This document shows positions 10,886 through 22,096 of a DNA stretch of 64,000 bases, in pieces. The stretch is from Tachypleus tridentatus (Eukaryota; Arthropoda; Merostomata; Xiphosura; Limulidae). Below the pieces are notes generated by a model that did not search any database, was not told where the DNA came from, and saw only the letters and a list, made by a program, of their open reading frames with translations. How positions within the stretch are numbered: the first letter of the stretch is position 1; every line of letters begins with the position of its first letter. A program made the position numbers and the translations under genes. The DNA is taken from assembly GCF_004210375.1 (NCBI RefSeq), contig NC_134834.1, positions 157,003,290 through 157,067,289 of the forward strand, in the 5' to 3' direction.

Positions 10886-12246
10886 TGTTTTCAGGAACCT
10901 GATTTCCTGTTAAAGTTGTGGTACCTTTTAAAGAGAAAAAGTCACATTTAATCCTAATTAGCTTCCCTACAACCACCTTGAAGTCCTTTACACGATTATC
11001 GATTTTACTTTCAAGTTTATTATTTCACTATTTTATTATTTCCATGGTATTACAGAAGTCTACTTCAGTAAATAATAAAAGCTTTTCGCATCTTCTTACG
11101 TCATCTATAAAAGTGTAGGGTGATGGAGAATTATCCATATACTTTAACGTTTAACGCAGGCGAGTAGTGCGTCTCGAGTGATGCTTAATGGGGTCGTACG
11201 TTTCTTCCCACGCCCGTTAGAAATAAAAGACAAATTGTCGTAGGTTATAAAATTAGTTGCTTTATTACCTTTTAAATATAAACATAATTAACAGAGTTTC
11301 TCTCAAGCTTGTTATAAATATCCATGTACAGTTTGTTCTGCTTTTCGTGTACACGTACGTTTACTTAGATAAAATTATCTATTTTCTACAAGACATTCAT
11401 CATGACGAGAAACACACTCAAAGTAAAAATGTATTCTAAAGACGGCTGACATGAGTATTAAAAACTTTAATTAAAATAAAGTATAGAACATTTGGACCTT
11501 CCTAGTTCATCTTCAGATTAATAAAGACAGTTTGAAAGTGATTGTTACTGTGGACCTGTTGGGAACGAGTACGAATAGTAAGTAGAGAAGCAAATACAAA
11601 CAACCGAAAAATTGCCACGAACTGAAGCAGATGTCACTGTTGCAGTCGGAAGTTCCGTGTCAACAACGTGTAATGAAAACAAAGACAACTAGTTAACTAC
11701 GACTTACTAACAAAGCATGGTGCCGTTTTGAAGGGCAATGCCAGCTTCTCATGAATAAATATTACATTAACAAATCTAAATTCAGTCGTGGGGAGGTAGA
11801 TGAAATCTAATCTTCAAACTGTCATAATTTGCTTCGTACTATAACTGTAGAATTGAAAGACATTCGCTGTTATTTTGAATATTTATTTTAGGTGCAATGT
11901 TAAGATGACTATTATGTAAGGTATTACGGATTTATTAATTTTTCTAAACTATCATCTAATAACTTCTGATGTTTTAACAAGGAGTTGGTCTCTCCGCTTT
12001 TCAAGTTTCATAGTTAATATACACAGTTAAACAAAGATTCGCATTTTTTTTTTCTCGTTGCAACTAGATTTTGATTGAGTTACTCCATATTTTAGTCAAA
12101 TACTTCAAAAGTAATTATTTTGCGACTGTGAAACAAATAAAATAACAAGCAAAGCAAATGTATGTCAGGGGTCAAACTGTTAAAGTATGGACCGAATCTT
12201 CACGCAATTCTGACTAAGAACCAAATTCGTGGTTTGACATTTTGTA
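10886..12246. other. Intergenic AT-rich DNA
   Basis: Apart from the possible Penelope-like remnant at 11486-11516, I recognise no feature. Confidence 0.45.
11486..11516 (-). repeat. Possible Penelope-like terminal-repeat remnant (hammerhead-like)
   Basis: On the minus strand CTGAAGATGAACTAGGAAGG is followed by TCCAAATGTTC. This resembles a degraded CUGA(n)GA-stem-GAAAC arrangement of the hammerhead ribozymes carried by Penelope-like terminal repeats. The GAAAC core is mutated to CAAAT, and I recognise no coding region beside it, so the call is tentative. Confidence 0.3.
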
Positions 12247-12525
12247 GAGGCCTGGCATGGCCAAGCGCGTAAGGCGTGCGACTTGTAATCCGAGGGTCGC
12301 GGGTTCGCGCCCGCGTCGCGCTAAACATGCTCGCCCTTTCAGCCGTGGGGGCGTTATAATGTGACGGTCAATCCCACTATTCGTTGGTAAAAGAGTAGCC
12401 CAAGAGTTGGTGGTGGGTGGTGATGATTAGCTGCCTTCCCTCTAGTCTTACACTGCTAAATTAGGGACGGCTAGCACAGATAGCCCTCGTGTAGCTTTGT
12501 GCGAAATTCCAAAACAAACAAACAA
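12247..12525 (+). repeat. tRNA-derived SINE, family A, full length
   Basis: Begins AGGCCTGGCATGGCCAAGCG. The GC-rich B-box region GGGTTCGCGCCCGCGTCGCG lies near 12300-12320 and the complete body is present. The tail is GCACAGATAGCCCTCGTGTA, GCTTTGTGCG and a (CAAA)n run. Confidence 0.94.
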
Positions 12526-12789
12526 ACAAGACATTTTGTAGTTAACGAGAAGCTGAAGTAAATGACAAGATACTTCAAAAAATGTTCTTTAATGTTCAGT
12601 GTGTTCTAACTCAGAAAGAGATTTTAGGCCGTAAAACTGTAGGTTTAAGTTCTACAATAACAGTGCAGGGGCAAAACTGGTCCAATTTTTGTGCCGTATG
12701 TGTTATCACTGTAATTTTTAACAATTTAAAATGTCGCTTTTTTCATTCTATATTATGCCAATAAAATATACTCGCGAAAGGGAATGTGT

Positions 12790-12905
12790 GTGCTCTTAGA
12801 GCAAAGCCACATTGCGCTATCTGCTGAGCCCACTGAGGGGGAATCGAACCCCTGATTTTAGCGTTGCAAATCTGTAGACTTACCGCTGTACTATCGAGGG
12901 TCGTG
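12790..12905 (-). repeat. tRNA-derived SINE, family B, good copy
   Basis: On the minus strand it reads CCCTCGATAGTACAGCGGTA, ATTTGCAACGCTAAAATC, the B-box GGGGTTCGATTCCCCCTC, then CTCAGCAGATAGCGCAATGT and GGCTTTGCTC. It is the clearest family B copy in the window. Confidence 0.85.
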
Positions 12906-14366
12906 GCTAAGGGACATGACATTATGGCGTTAATGTATTATGAATTTGGTGAAACTTCCAAAACAAAAGTATACATCTACAAAAGGTAAAATTGATTTGA
13001 TAGTGCAAATATTTCCCATATGCAAGAGTCCTAGTTATTTACTAAGATATTTTCACTACATACATGTGATTTGCACCATATTTCATATCTTGTTGTTCAG
13101 TTAACCTCCAGTGAGTCAACAAGCTTGAGGGCTCCTCAAGCTAAGATTCAAATTTCGATCAATGATTGGTTACAATACAGCCATTCTTTGAGCACTTTTG
13201 TGTTTACTAAACAAATGAAAAATGTCGATTATATTATATGCTGATTTTTTTAAAATATCTACTGTTAGTGAACTAAGTAATACAATTAAAATTACAACTA
13301 TAAGTTGCTAATGAATTTAAGCTGGGTAACAATACCCACTAAGCAAATGGAACCAACTTAAATCATATTCTACCATACTGTTACGTAAACATCCTTAAGA
13401 ACCGATGAAGCATAATTTCAGCTTCAAATGTTTTAACGACATTTCTCTCACTAATCCATTACATAAACTTCTAACATGTAATGTAATTTTGTTGTTGTTT
13501 CAAATCATTACCAAATAGAACTTCTAAAGCTGTTCTAGAGCACACCATACCAAGTCCATCCAAACTACTATTTCATTTCAGTATCAAGAACCAAACTCTG
13601 CCTTTGTATATTTTAAAAATGCTGAAATAGTAATTTATTTCTATACTCTTTTTAATAATTGACTTAGTGATTGTAGACAAGTAAAGATTAAACATTTTTA
13701 ATGAATCTCCAAAAACACCTTGCCTAATACTTTGTTTCTGATTTTATGGTAACATCCAAGTATTATACTCTTTTCATCAGAGAATTACTTGAAAGTAGCT
13801 GGTATTTTAATTATCCAAAGAAGCAAATAACATCACCTGCATTAAAGATCAAGATGGCTGCCTTTTGCATTTTTGGAACATGAAACACACCAGTGTAAAC
13901 TTTTTAAAAAGCCCAGTGGAGTGTCATGATGTAACAAAAATAAACGATACCACTACATAATATAAACAAAAATACAATCCACCCAAAATCTTAATTATTC
14001 TACCACCACATCAGAATAGTTACAGCAAACTTTGTATTATAGAATTTCAATGTTGACATTTACCAGCAAAGCTTTATAAGATGTTTAATAGTTATTTATA
14101 ATCATTATTTTAGTTGATACTGTTGCTAGGTTCATTCCAAATGTTTTTAAACAATATACTTTTCACTTAACCCTAACATCTTGTCTATTGAATGCTTGCA
14201 AGAATCAAATTAGTCTACTGGATTGATCCTACACTGGAAAAGGAATGATGACATTAATATCTACAGTAAAACTATCAAACTTTCAGTAATATGTACAAAA
14301 ACATTATATAGAAAATATGTTACAAAAGTGCTTATATTCAAGATAAAGTCTGTGATCTGATGATGC
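12906..14366. other. Intergenic AT-rich DNA
   Basis: No gene or repeat recognised. Base composition is close to the window average. Confidence 0.5.
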
Positions 14367-15297
14367 CAATCTTGTTGGTTGGTTGATTTAGTGTTTTATG
14401 GCACAAAGCAGCTAGGCTATCTGCGCCAAAACGTCCGGTAAAAATAAAGTGTATGTAGTAAAATCCATATAAGGAAATGAAGGTAAAACAAAACAGTATT
14501 GAAAAACATAAATAGCATAAAACCAATGTTGAGAAACCTCAGTACAAGAAGTTGTAAGAGATGTTCTGTAGCATAATAGTTATCATCATAACCTGCCAGG
14601 AAGACTAACAGGTAAGTACAAGAACCATCTTCAGTCACCTGAAGTTGGCCTTTCCAATCCCGGTTTTGAGTTATTTGACATTATGGACATTTTCAAAAAG
14701 GAAAGTAATAAAAAGGTTTTAAAAGACGTGTAACAAAATTATAATAATAACGTGCTAGGATGACAAACGGACAGTTCAAACAGCAGCATTAGTCACCTGA
14801 AGTTGGCCTTTCCAGTCCTCGTGTCGAGATATTTAATGTTACGGCCATTTTCTAATTTCAAATCGAACTAGAGAGATTGTGATTCTTAAAATGGAACCAC
14901 ATTAAGAAAGGTTTAATGTATAAATTTAAAACACTTAAATGACATTAAAAAGATTAATGGCCTTTAAAAAACTAAAAATTTATCAAGGTGGACAGTGTCA
15001 TCATCACCAATGACACTGTCCAATGTTATGGACAAACCTTGGGACTGAACAGTATTAAAATGGTGCCATCGTTGAGAGACGTAACGATGGCAAGAAAGTA
15101 AAATGTGGCTTACAGTGATCTGAGTGTGACACAAATTACACACTGATGCATCAATTCCATATAAAAGAAAACAAGTTAAAAAATTGTGACCAATGCGTAG
15201 TCTAGTTAGAACAACTTCCTCCTTCCGATCCTTACAGAAGCAAGATGGCCAAAGTCCAGTATGGAGTTTTATTTGGAAAGGCTTGTTTTCGCGTTGC

Positions 15298-18200
15298 TCA
15301 CTCCAAGTTGACTGTCAGCTGACATAAGGCCGAGCCATAGTCCATGTATGGAATAGGCACAGTGGTGACAGTGCCAGAGCAGATAGATTTAGCTGCCATG
15401 TCTGCAAGCTCGTTCCCACAAATACCAACGTGGCCTGGTATCCAGAAAAACTGGACAGAAGTAGATGTTAATGAGAAATAGGTCAGTCGGTTTTGAATAC
15501 AGCAAGAACAGGGTGTGAAGCCCAGGGCCAGGAGAGAACTAAGCGAGTCAGTATAAATAGCAGTTGGAGTACTGCTTAGCAGATCCAGGGCAAGAGAAAT
15601 GGCATACAGTTCAGCTGTGAACATAGAAGCTATAGAGGGGATTCTGCAGGCAACCACCGAACTGTGGCCTGGTATCCAGAAAAACTGGACAGAAGTAGAT
15701 GTTAATGAGAAATAGGTCAGTCGGTTTTGAATACAGCAAGAACAGGGTGTGAACCAACGTGAAGCGATTCCAGGGCCAGGAGAGAACTAAGCGAGTCAGT
15801 ATAAATAGTGCAGTTGGAGTACTGCTTAGCTTCAATATGATCCAGGGCAAGAGAAATGGCATACAGTTCAGCTGTGAACATAGAAGCTATAGAGGGGATT
15901 CTGCACGCAACCACCGAACTGCAACAAACCATGGTAGAGCCCAGAGAGTCACCTAATTTGGAACCATCCATATGAATTGGAATGGAAAGATTGTTTGAAA
16001 AATGTTCAGTAAATAAAAGATGATAATTCCAATCAGGAGTATCTGCTTTTCTTTGATGACTTAAAGAAAAACCACATTTGGGGACTGTAATAAGCAATGG
16101 TGGGATGGGCTGACCAGTGGATACTGCATTGTTATACAAAGACAGACCCAATTCATCCAAATGAGCCTGAACGTGAAGGCCAAAAGGAGCAATGGCAGAT
16201 TGTCTGTTCTGAAAAAGTATGGCCCACTGTGGAAGGAAAACACAACCCCAGATGGGATGCTTTGGTAAGGAACAAAGTTTCAAAGAATAGAGTAAAGACA
16301 GTTGCAAACGGCAAAGATGGTTCATGAGACTACATATAAGCTCTGAACTGGGGAGGTGCAGAAAGCCCAGTGCAGAGTCAAAGTCCTTGATGATGAATAG
16401 GGTCCAATATTTTTAAGGCTAAGGATCTGGCAGAGCCATAGACCAGTGATCCAGTCAAGTTTCGATCGAATAAGTGCACGATATATCTTTAACATAAAAC
16501 ATCTATCCGCTTCACAAGTAGTGGTAGAGAGGACACAGAGGATGTTCAGTGCTCTTGTACATTTGACCCTAGATGCTTGATGTGTCATGTAAAGGTCAGC
16601 TTACGATCAAAGATAAGCCCCAAAAACTTGGTCTCAGGGATCAGAGGCAGCTAAACTTCACTGACACGGAGTTCAGGATCAGGGTGAATACCCCATTGGC
16701 AGCAAAAGTGCATGCAAATGGTTTTAGAGAGAGAGAAATTAGAGCCAGTTGTCATGGTCCACTTCAGTACACGATCGAGGGCAGTTTGTAGTTGCTGCTC
16801 AATATATCTCATGTTCGACAACTGACATGGAATGTGAAAGTCGTAGACATAGAACCCGTTTGCAACAGTGAGAAGGAGTTGTTCAATGATGGCATTAATC
16901 TTTATACTGAAAAGTGTGACATTCAAAACACAGCCTTGTAGGACTCCAAAGTTCCTGTGGAAAAGTGTTGAGCTGACACGAACTTGGAATTTCCTGTCCA
17001 TTAAAAAATTAATAAAAATGGGTAAATGGCCACATAACCCATATATATGGAGGTCTCGCAAAATGCCATACCTCCATGTTGTGTCATAAGCCTTCTCAAT
17101 GTCAAAGAATGTTGATACAAGATGTTGTTTGAGAAAGGCTTCTCTAATTGATATTTTAAGTCGAATCAGGTAGTCTATGGTGGAGTGCTGTCACGGAATC
17201 CACAGTGAGTGGGTGAGAGGAGGTTATTTGATTCAAGAAACCAAACAAGACGAGCATTAACCTTCCTCTCTAGGGTCTTACAGAAACAGCTTTTCAAAGC
17301 AACTGGATGATAATTTAAAGGAATCTTGGGATCTTTCCCAGATTTAGAGAAAGGTAAGGTAATGGCCTGGTGCCAGACATTAGGAAAAACATTCTTCTGC
17401 CAGATCCAGTTAAAAACAATTAGATGTCAGAACATGTCACAGTGTACATCATCTGGTCCAACAGATGTACTGCCAGACCAATGAAGGGCCAATTTCAATT
17501 CCACCAGTGTAAAGGGACGATAATAGTCATAGAGACAATCAGTTCGAAAGGAAAGAGGTGAATGCTCTGCCCAAGTCTTGATGGCCAAGAAGGTGGAGGT
17601 ACAAGTAGAAGTGTTAGATCCCCAGCAAAAGCTTTCACCTAGAGTATCAGCTACTTCTTGGCAATCAGAGAGTAAGATCGAGAGGGGGACAGAATTGTAG
17701 TGCCCACTAACCTTTCGAACCCTGTCCCATATGCACGTTTTTGAGCCTTCCGTGCCATGTGGCAGGCAAGATTCCACCATGGCCAAGGATATAGTGGAAA
17801 ATGTGTTGAGGTTTTAGGAATACATTGAGCAGCTACTTATATAATACAGCCAGTTACTGCTACCACACAGTCGCCTACTGATGGCTTACAGACAATGGCA
17901 GGATCAAGTTCTGCAAGAGCAGTGAAAGTGGATCAGTCTTTGCCTGATCTAGCTTGCACTGGGACACATGAGTTGGGTGGCACTGACCATGGTCAGTCTC
18001 TCTCAAAAGTATAGGAAAATGATCACTGCTTCATGGATTATTGTCAACCCACCATGAAAAATGGGAGAATAATGAAGGGAAGCATACCAAGAGAACAACA
18101 GCAGTAAAGAACTGACTAAGTGCATGAAAATATGTGAAATAACCAGTATTGAAAAGAGAAAGGTTGTTATCAAAGAGCATATGCTCTAAAGAGCGACTCT

Positions 18201-18614
18201 TCCTATCAATATAACAGCACTTCCCCAGAGGAGATTATGCCCATTAAATTCCCCCAGGATTAGAAAGGGAGACAGCAACTGTTCAATGAGAGCATATAGG
18301 TCTGATTGATCGTATGTCTCTCCAGGTGACAGGTAAAGAGAACAAACAGTGATGCTATTACCCAAGGGTGTGTTGAGTAATAAAGATAGGGTGGGCACAC
18401 ACTGATCAACCAACAGTGCCACCCCTCCATGTACTCGTCCATCACATAGCCTGTCATTTCTGTACAGAGAAAGCTGCCAAAAGGTGACTGTATTGGCAGC
18501 CTTCAGAAATGTTTCTTGTAAGGAAAGACATACAGGATAGGAAGTAATCAGTGTTTTGATGTCATCCAGAATAGAACGTAAACCTTGACAGTTCCATTGC
18601 ATCAAGGTGGCCAT
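15298..18614 (-). pseudogene. LINE ORF2 pseudogene: endonuclease, reverse transcriptase, RNase H
   Basis: Starts MATLMQWNCQGLRS at 18614. The endonuclease contains SLQETFL and LGEFNGHN, where most relatives have GDFN, so a catalytic-loop Asp is Glu here. The RT region runs over about 17790-16320. It carries VLQGCVLNVTLFS (the family normally has GVPQGSVLSP-like sequence) and FYVYDFHI where the (Y/F)xDD active site is expected, so the first Asp is Tyr. RNase H follows with AELYAISLALD, IYTDSLSSLLAL and FWIPGHVGICGNELAD, keeping the D-E-D type residues, but the block 15430-15920 is tandemly duplicated. Frame breaks occur throughout, so no full protein can be made. Confidence 0.88.
15430..15920 (-). 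repeat. Tandem duplication inside the LINE RNase H region
   Basis: Unit 1 (15430-15662) and unit 2 (about 15663-15920) both run from GTGGCCTGGTATCCAGAAAA to CAACCACCGAACT. Unit 1 lacks three short segments present in unit 2: about 13-15 bp near GAACCAACGTGAAGCGATTC, 2 bp at AAATAGTGCAG, and 7-8 bp at GCTTAGCTTCAATATGATCC. Otherwise they are almost identical. Confidence 0.9.
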
Positions 18615-18616
18615 TT

Positions 18617-19785
18617 TTAATGACGTGTAGGCAAATTGACTGGAGAACCCTTCTGTTTACGACCACGTCTTCTTTCCTTACTATCCTTATTCGGGGGAGG
18701 TCTATCAACCTCCATGGAGTCTACCCTGGGCCGATTGGGCAGGTCTTTGTTGTTGGAAGGGGATTCCAGTGACTGAGGACATGAACGAATGGCTGTTTTG
18801 CATCTTGGGGTGGGAGAAAAAGATGTATCTGAAGAAATGCCTGTACCTGGAACCAAAGGATGTGGATCTTAGGGTTTGTTGGAATTTATGGGAGGAATAG
18901 ATGGGTGTAGAAGTTGATTCATCAACTTTAACCATGGAGGTCAAAAGGCTTTTCATTTGTTTTGAGAACGATTCTCTTGGAGGCACAGAGAGGTCTGTCT
19001 GCACTCCCACTGTAGTTGTGGAACGAAGTGCAGCATCATATGTCCGAGATGAAGTGATGGGCAGCAATTTCCGAGCCTGAGGATAACTAATGTTATGAGT
19101 TGTTTTCACATGCTGCACCTCTTTTTCCTCCCACCATTTAGAGCAAGAACGAAAGTGAGAAGGGTGAGAATCATTACAGTTGACATAATGTGAGTCCATT
19201 TCACACTCACAGGCATTGTGGCCCTTGCCACCACAACAAGTACATGTCAGGTAACCACAACATGACATCTTCGAGTTACCGAACCGTTGACACTGCAAAC
19301 ATCGAAGAGGGTTTGGAATGTACGGCCGTACCCTGCAATTAAGATAACCTGCCTTGATGGTGGCAGGTGCACGTGGTATGTAAATATCAAAATGAGGATA
19401 TTTGTCAGTAGTGTAACTCCATCTTTGCAAGTGGAGATCTCACTGCAGAAACTCCTTGAGTGGAGAAACCAGCGAGAATCTCTGACTCGGGAAAGTTCTT
19501 CAAGTTCCTCTCAACAATAACTCCTCGTGATGACTTCAAAGTAGCATGAGGTGTAACCTCAATAGGTATATCCCCAATTGCCTTTAAATTAAAGAGAAGT
19601 TTACTGTGTTGGGATGTGGATGTTTCAACCAATGTCTCCAGATCGAAGCTTCTTTACTGACTTTGGAGAGCCAGCAAGTCCTTCCAATCCCTTCTCTATA
19701 AAAAAGGGGGACATTTGCCCGAAGGTTTCTCAGAAAGAGAATGTAGGATGAGAAAATGAGGTACAACTGGTGGTACAGATCTTGA
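18617..19785 (-). pseudogene. LINE ORF1 (Gag-like, CCHC zinc knuckles) pseudogene
   Basis: Minus-strand pieces include FYREGIGRTCWLSKVSKEA-coding sequence near 19690, a shifted frame with KAIGDIPIEVTPHATLKSS, and a knuckle array. Knuckle 1 (CLQCQRFGNSKMSC) has lost its His. Knuckle 2 (CTCCGGKGHNACEC) is intact. Knuckle 3 (YVNCNDSHPSHFRSC) has lost its first Cys. A basic C-terminal tail (KDSKERRRGRKQKG) precedes the stop near 18617. It would bind the element RNA in the ribonucleoprotein. Frameshifts near 19430 and 18850 break it. Confidence 0.82.
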
Positions 19786-20309
19786 AGATTACTGATCAGT
19801 CTTCAAGATGTGGTCGTTTACCTATTGACTGTTTTTTCACTATTTTATTTCCTTTTGTATTTGGATGATCCATAGGAAAAAAAGAAAATTTCGATGCCCA
19901 CTGACTCCATCAACCATGGAGCACTACAAGGTCAAGCAACTACAATGCAAGCAACGCCAGGGTTTCGTTAGCATTATACCCAAACACCAGCATCTGACAC
20001 AATGTCCACAACACCCATTGAGAACTACCAACACTGGTACTTGGTTGATCCTAGCACAAGTGGACCAGCCAATTGACCCAAGGGGAGCCACCCAAAGACT
20101 GCCCATATACAGGAATTCGAGGCCAAAGTGTTGTGTTAGGGTTGGACCCCTCAACTACCAGGATCCTCTCATCCCCTTCATGGGTCGCCACGCACAGCAA
20201 ACACATGGATGGATGTTTAGATCCCAGAGGAGGTAACCTGAAAGAACAGAACCTTCCCTGGGAGGTCCCCTCACCACGTACAGGAATCCACACCGAGGGG
20301 GTCAATCTT

Positions 20310-20822
20310 ATTGATACTAACAAGTTTGAGTGCAGAATAGGTACTTATATGAAGAATAAAACCAATAACCAAAAATCCTTCAGTCCATTGTACTGTACAA
20401 TTTGTGTATTGTATTTGCATAAACTACAGGACTTCCAAGATAAACATTTATTGTTTCAGTATTCCCGTATACTGGACTTTGTACTTATTCTCTTGTGTGG
20501 GGTAATATAAATAGTTCATAAATCTGACATGGAATACACAACATCACGTTCAATGTCACTCTGTAAAAAGTTGTGGTATTTACATTACTTCCTTCTGTGC
20601 ACTTAGGGTTGTTTTATTCTTTGTGCACTATTTTTCACAGTATCTTGCTTGGATGTCAATGAGCTCGATTATTTGCTAGCTGTTTGACCATTTAAAAACA
20701 CAATGACAGACATGTCTAACCTATCCACACTGCTCTTTCAACTCAGTTTTATTTTCTTGCATATAGCAATTATTTTAAATCCTTACAAATAATTAATTTT
20801 TTATCTTGATTTGGTTTGTTTT
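20310..20822. other. Unique AT-rich DNA between LINE and SINE
   Basis: No gene or repeat recognised. Confidence 0.45.
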
Positions 20823-21079
20823 GAACTTCATGCAAAGCTACACAAGAGCTATCTGCACTAGCCGTCCCTACTTTAGCAGTGTAAGACTAGGAGGGCAGCT
20901 AGTCATTACCACCCACTGCCAATTCTTGGGCTACTCTTTTACCAACAAATAGTGGGACTGACCATCACATTATAATGCACCCACAGCTGAAAGAGCGAGC
21001 ATGTTTCATGTGACGTGGATTTGAACCCGCAACCCCAAATTACGAGTCAAACACCTTAACCATCTGGCCATGGCGGGCC
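20823..21079 (-). repeat. tRNA-derived SINE, family A
   Basis: Minus-strand copy from CATGCAAAGCTACACAAGAG through ATCTGCACTAGCCGTCCC and CATTACCACCCACTGCC to the head complement GGCCATGGCGGGCC. It has a small deletion in the GACTAGAGGGAAGGC segment. Confidence 0.92.
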
Positions 21080-22041
21080 AAATTTGTCTTAATGAGAATG
21101 GCTAATCCAATTTAAACATGCCTGCAGTCTTGAATGGATTTATTTAATCTTCACCTAATTTGTCCTTTAAAGTCTGGTAAAACAAGATCTTTTGATAATC
21201 CTCCACAATTTCCATTATACTCAAAATCTTACTAAATATTAATACTTTCAACTTTGACAAAAATGTAAAAAGAATTAAAATTCAGTAATAACAGTCATCT
21301 TTGAACCTGGAGGTTCACATGGTCTGAAAGGAATTATTTATAAAGAAAATGAGATCCAAGTTGTTAAGGAACTATCCTGATGCTTTCTTCTTGTAGAAAG
21401 TACCATAAACAAGTTGAAGCATAATTTGTAAATAATGAAACTAAAGATGGTCGATACTGCCAGATTACATTAACCACAAATTTCATTATTCAACTACTAC
21501 CCTTTGTTATCACCATCTTGCAAGCATTTTGCAAAATTCAATGCATGTAATTTATTTCAACTAATGATTTTAAGATGTGTTCTGAAACATTAATACCAGT
21601 AAGTAGTTTTTAATGAAACTGTATGAATTTTAAAAGTAAATATTATTCAATTTGGAGAAAGTATTGTAATGCATCATGCTTTTGTAAAACAACTGTTAAG
21701 GTAAAAGCTAGTAGTTTACAGTCTACAAAGATAACACATGTGACATAGCATTTCACACTTTCTAATTACAACAACAGTACCAAAACAGATGCAAGGCAGA
21801 TTACATTTAATGTTTGTTTTGTTTTTTCACTTACTTTAAAGCACAATAGCAACAATAGAGATAAATGAGTGAAAACTTACCTACCCTAATCCACTTTTAG
21901 GAACAAAAGGATGAGTTATTACAGATTCTATATTCTATGATAATTTTCTCAAAAACATGAATACATAACTAAGCAGCCAAGATACAGTGTAAACCACAGA
22001 AACAAAATAAGACATCCTAGACAAGTTAAACACTGAGAACT
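21080..22041. other. DNA downstream of RPL5, no gene seen
   Basis: AT-rich. I recognise no coding region or repeat between the SINE and the RPL5 3' end. Confidence 0.45.
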
Positions 22042-22047
22042 TTTATT
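22042..22047 (-). terminator. RPL5: RPL5 poly(A) signal AATAAA
   Basis: The minus strand reads AATAAA 50 bp past the RPL5 stop codon. The short 3' UTR is what ribosomal-protein mRNAs usually have. Confidence 0.8.
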
Positions 22048-22096
22048 GTCCAGTACTCAGTAAAGTACAACATGCTGAATGAGACAGGTTTTCTGA

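Larger units (their letters stand above)
14374..20302 (-). mobile_element. RNase H-bearing non-LTR retrotransposon (I/Jockey-like), near full length, inactive
   Basis: A 5.9-kb minus-strand LINE with 5' UTR (about 19790-20302), a Gag-like ORF1 with zinc knuckles, and an ORF2 with AP endonuclease, reverse transcriptase and RNase H. The 3' UTR contains two ~60-bp imperfect repeats (CAGTCACCTGAAGTTGGCCT at 14634 and near 14791). The sense 3' end is GGCGCAGATAGCCTAGCTGC, then TTTGTGCC and an AACCAACCAAC tail. CAATCTT at 14367-14373 and again at 20303-20309 fits a 7-bp target duplication, implying a full-length insertion. An RNase H after the RT fits I-supergroup elements. The Gag resembles Jockey-type Gags, so the exact clade is open. 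Confidence 0.88.

Noticed and set aside
20051-20510. Open frames on both strands at 19865-20510
   Set aside because: The part up to 20302 lies in the LINE 5' UTR. The frames lack domains and differ between strands without any coding signal.
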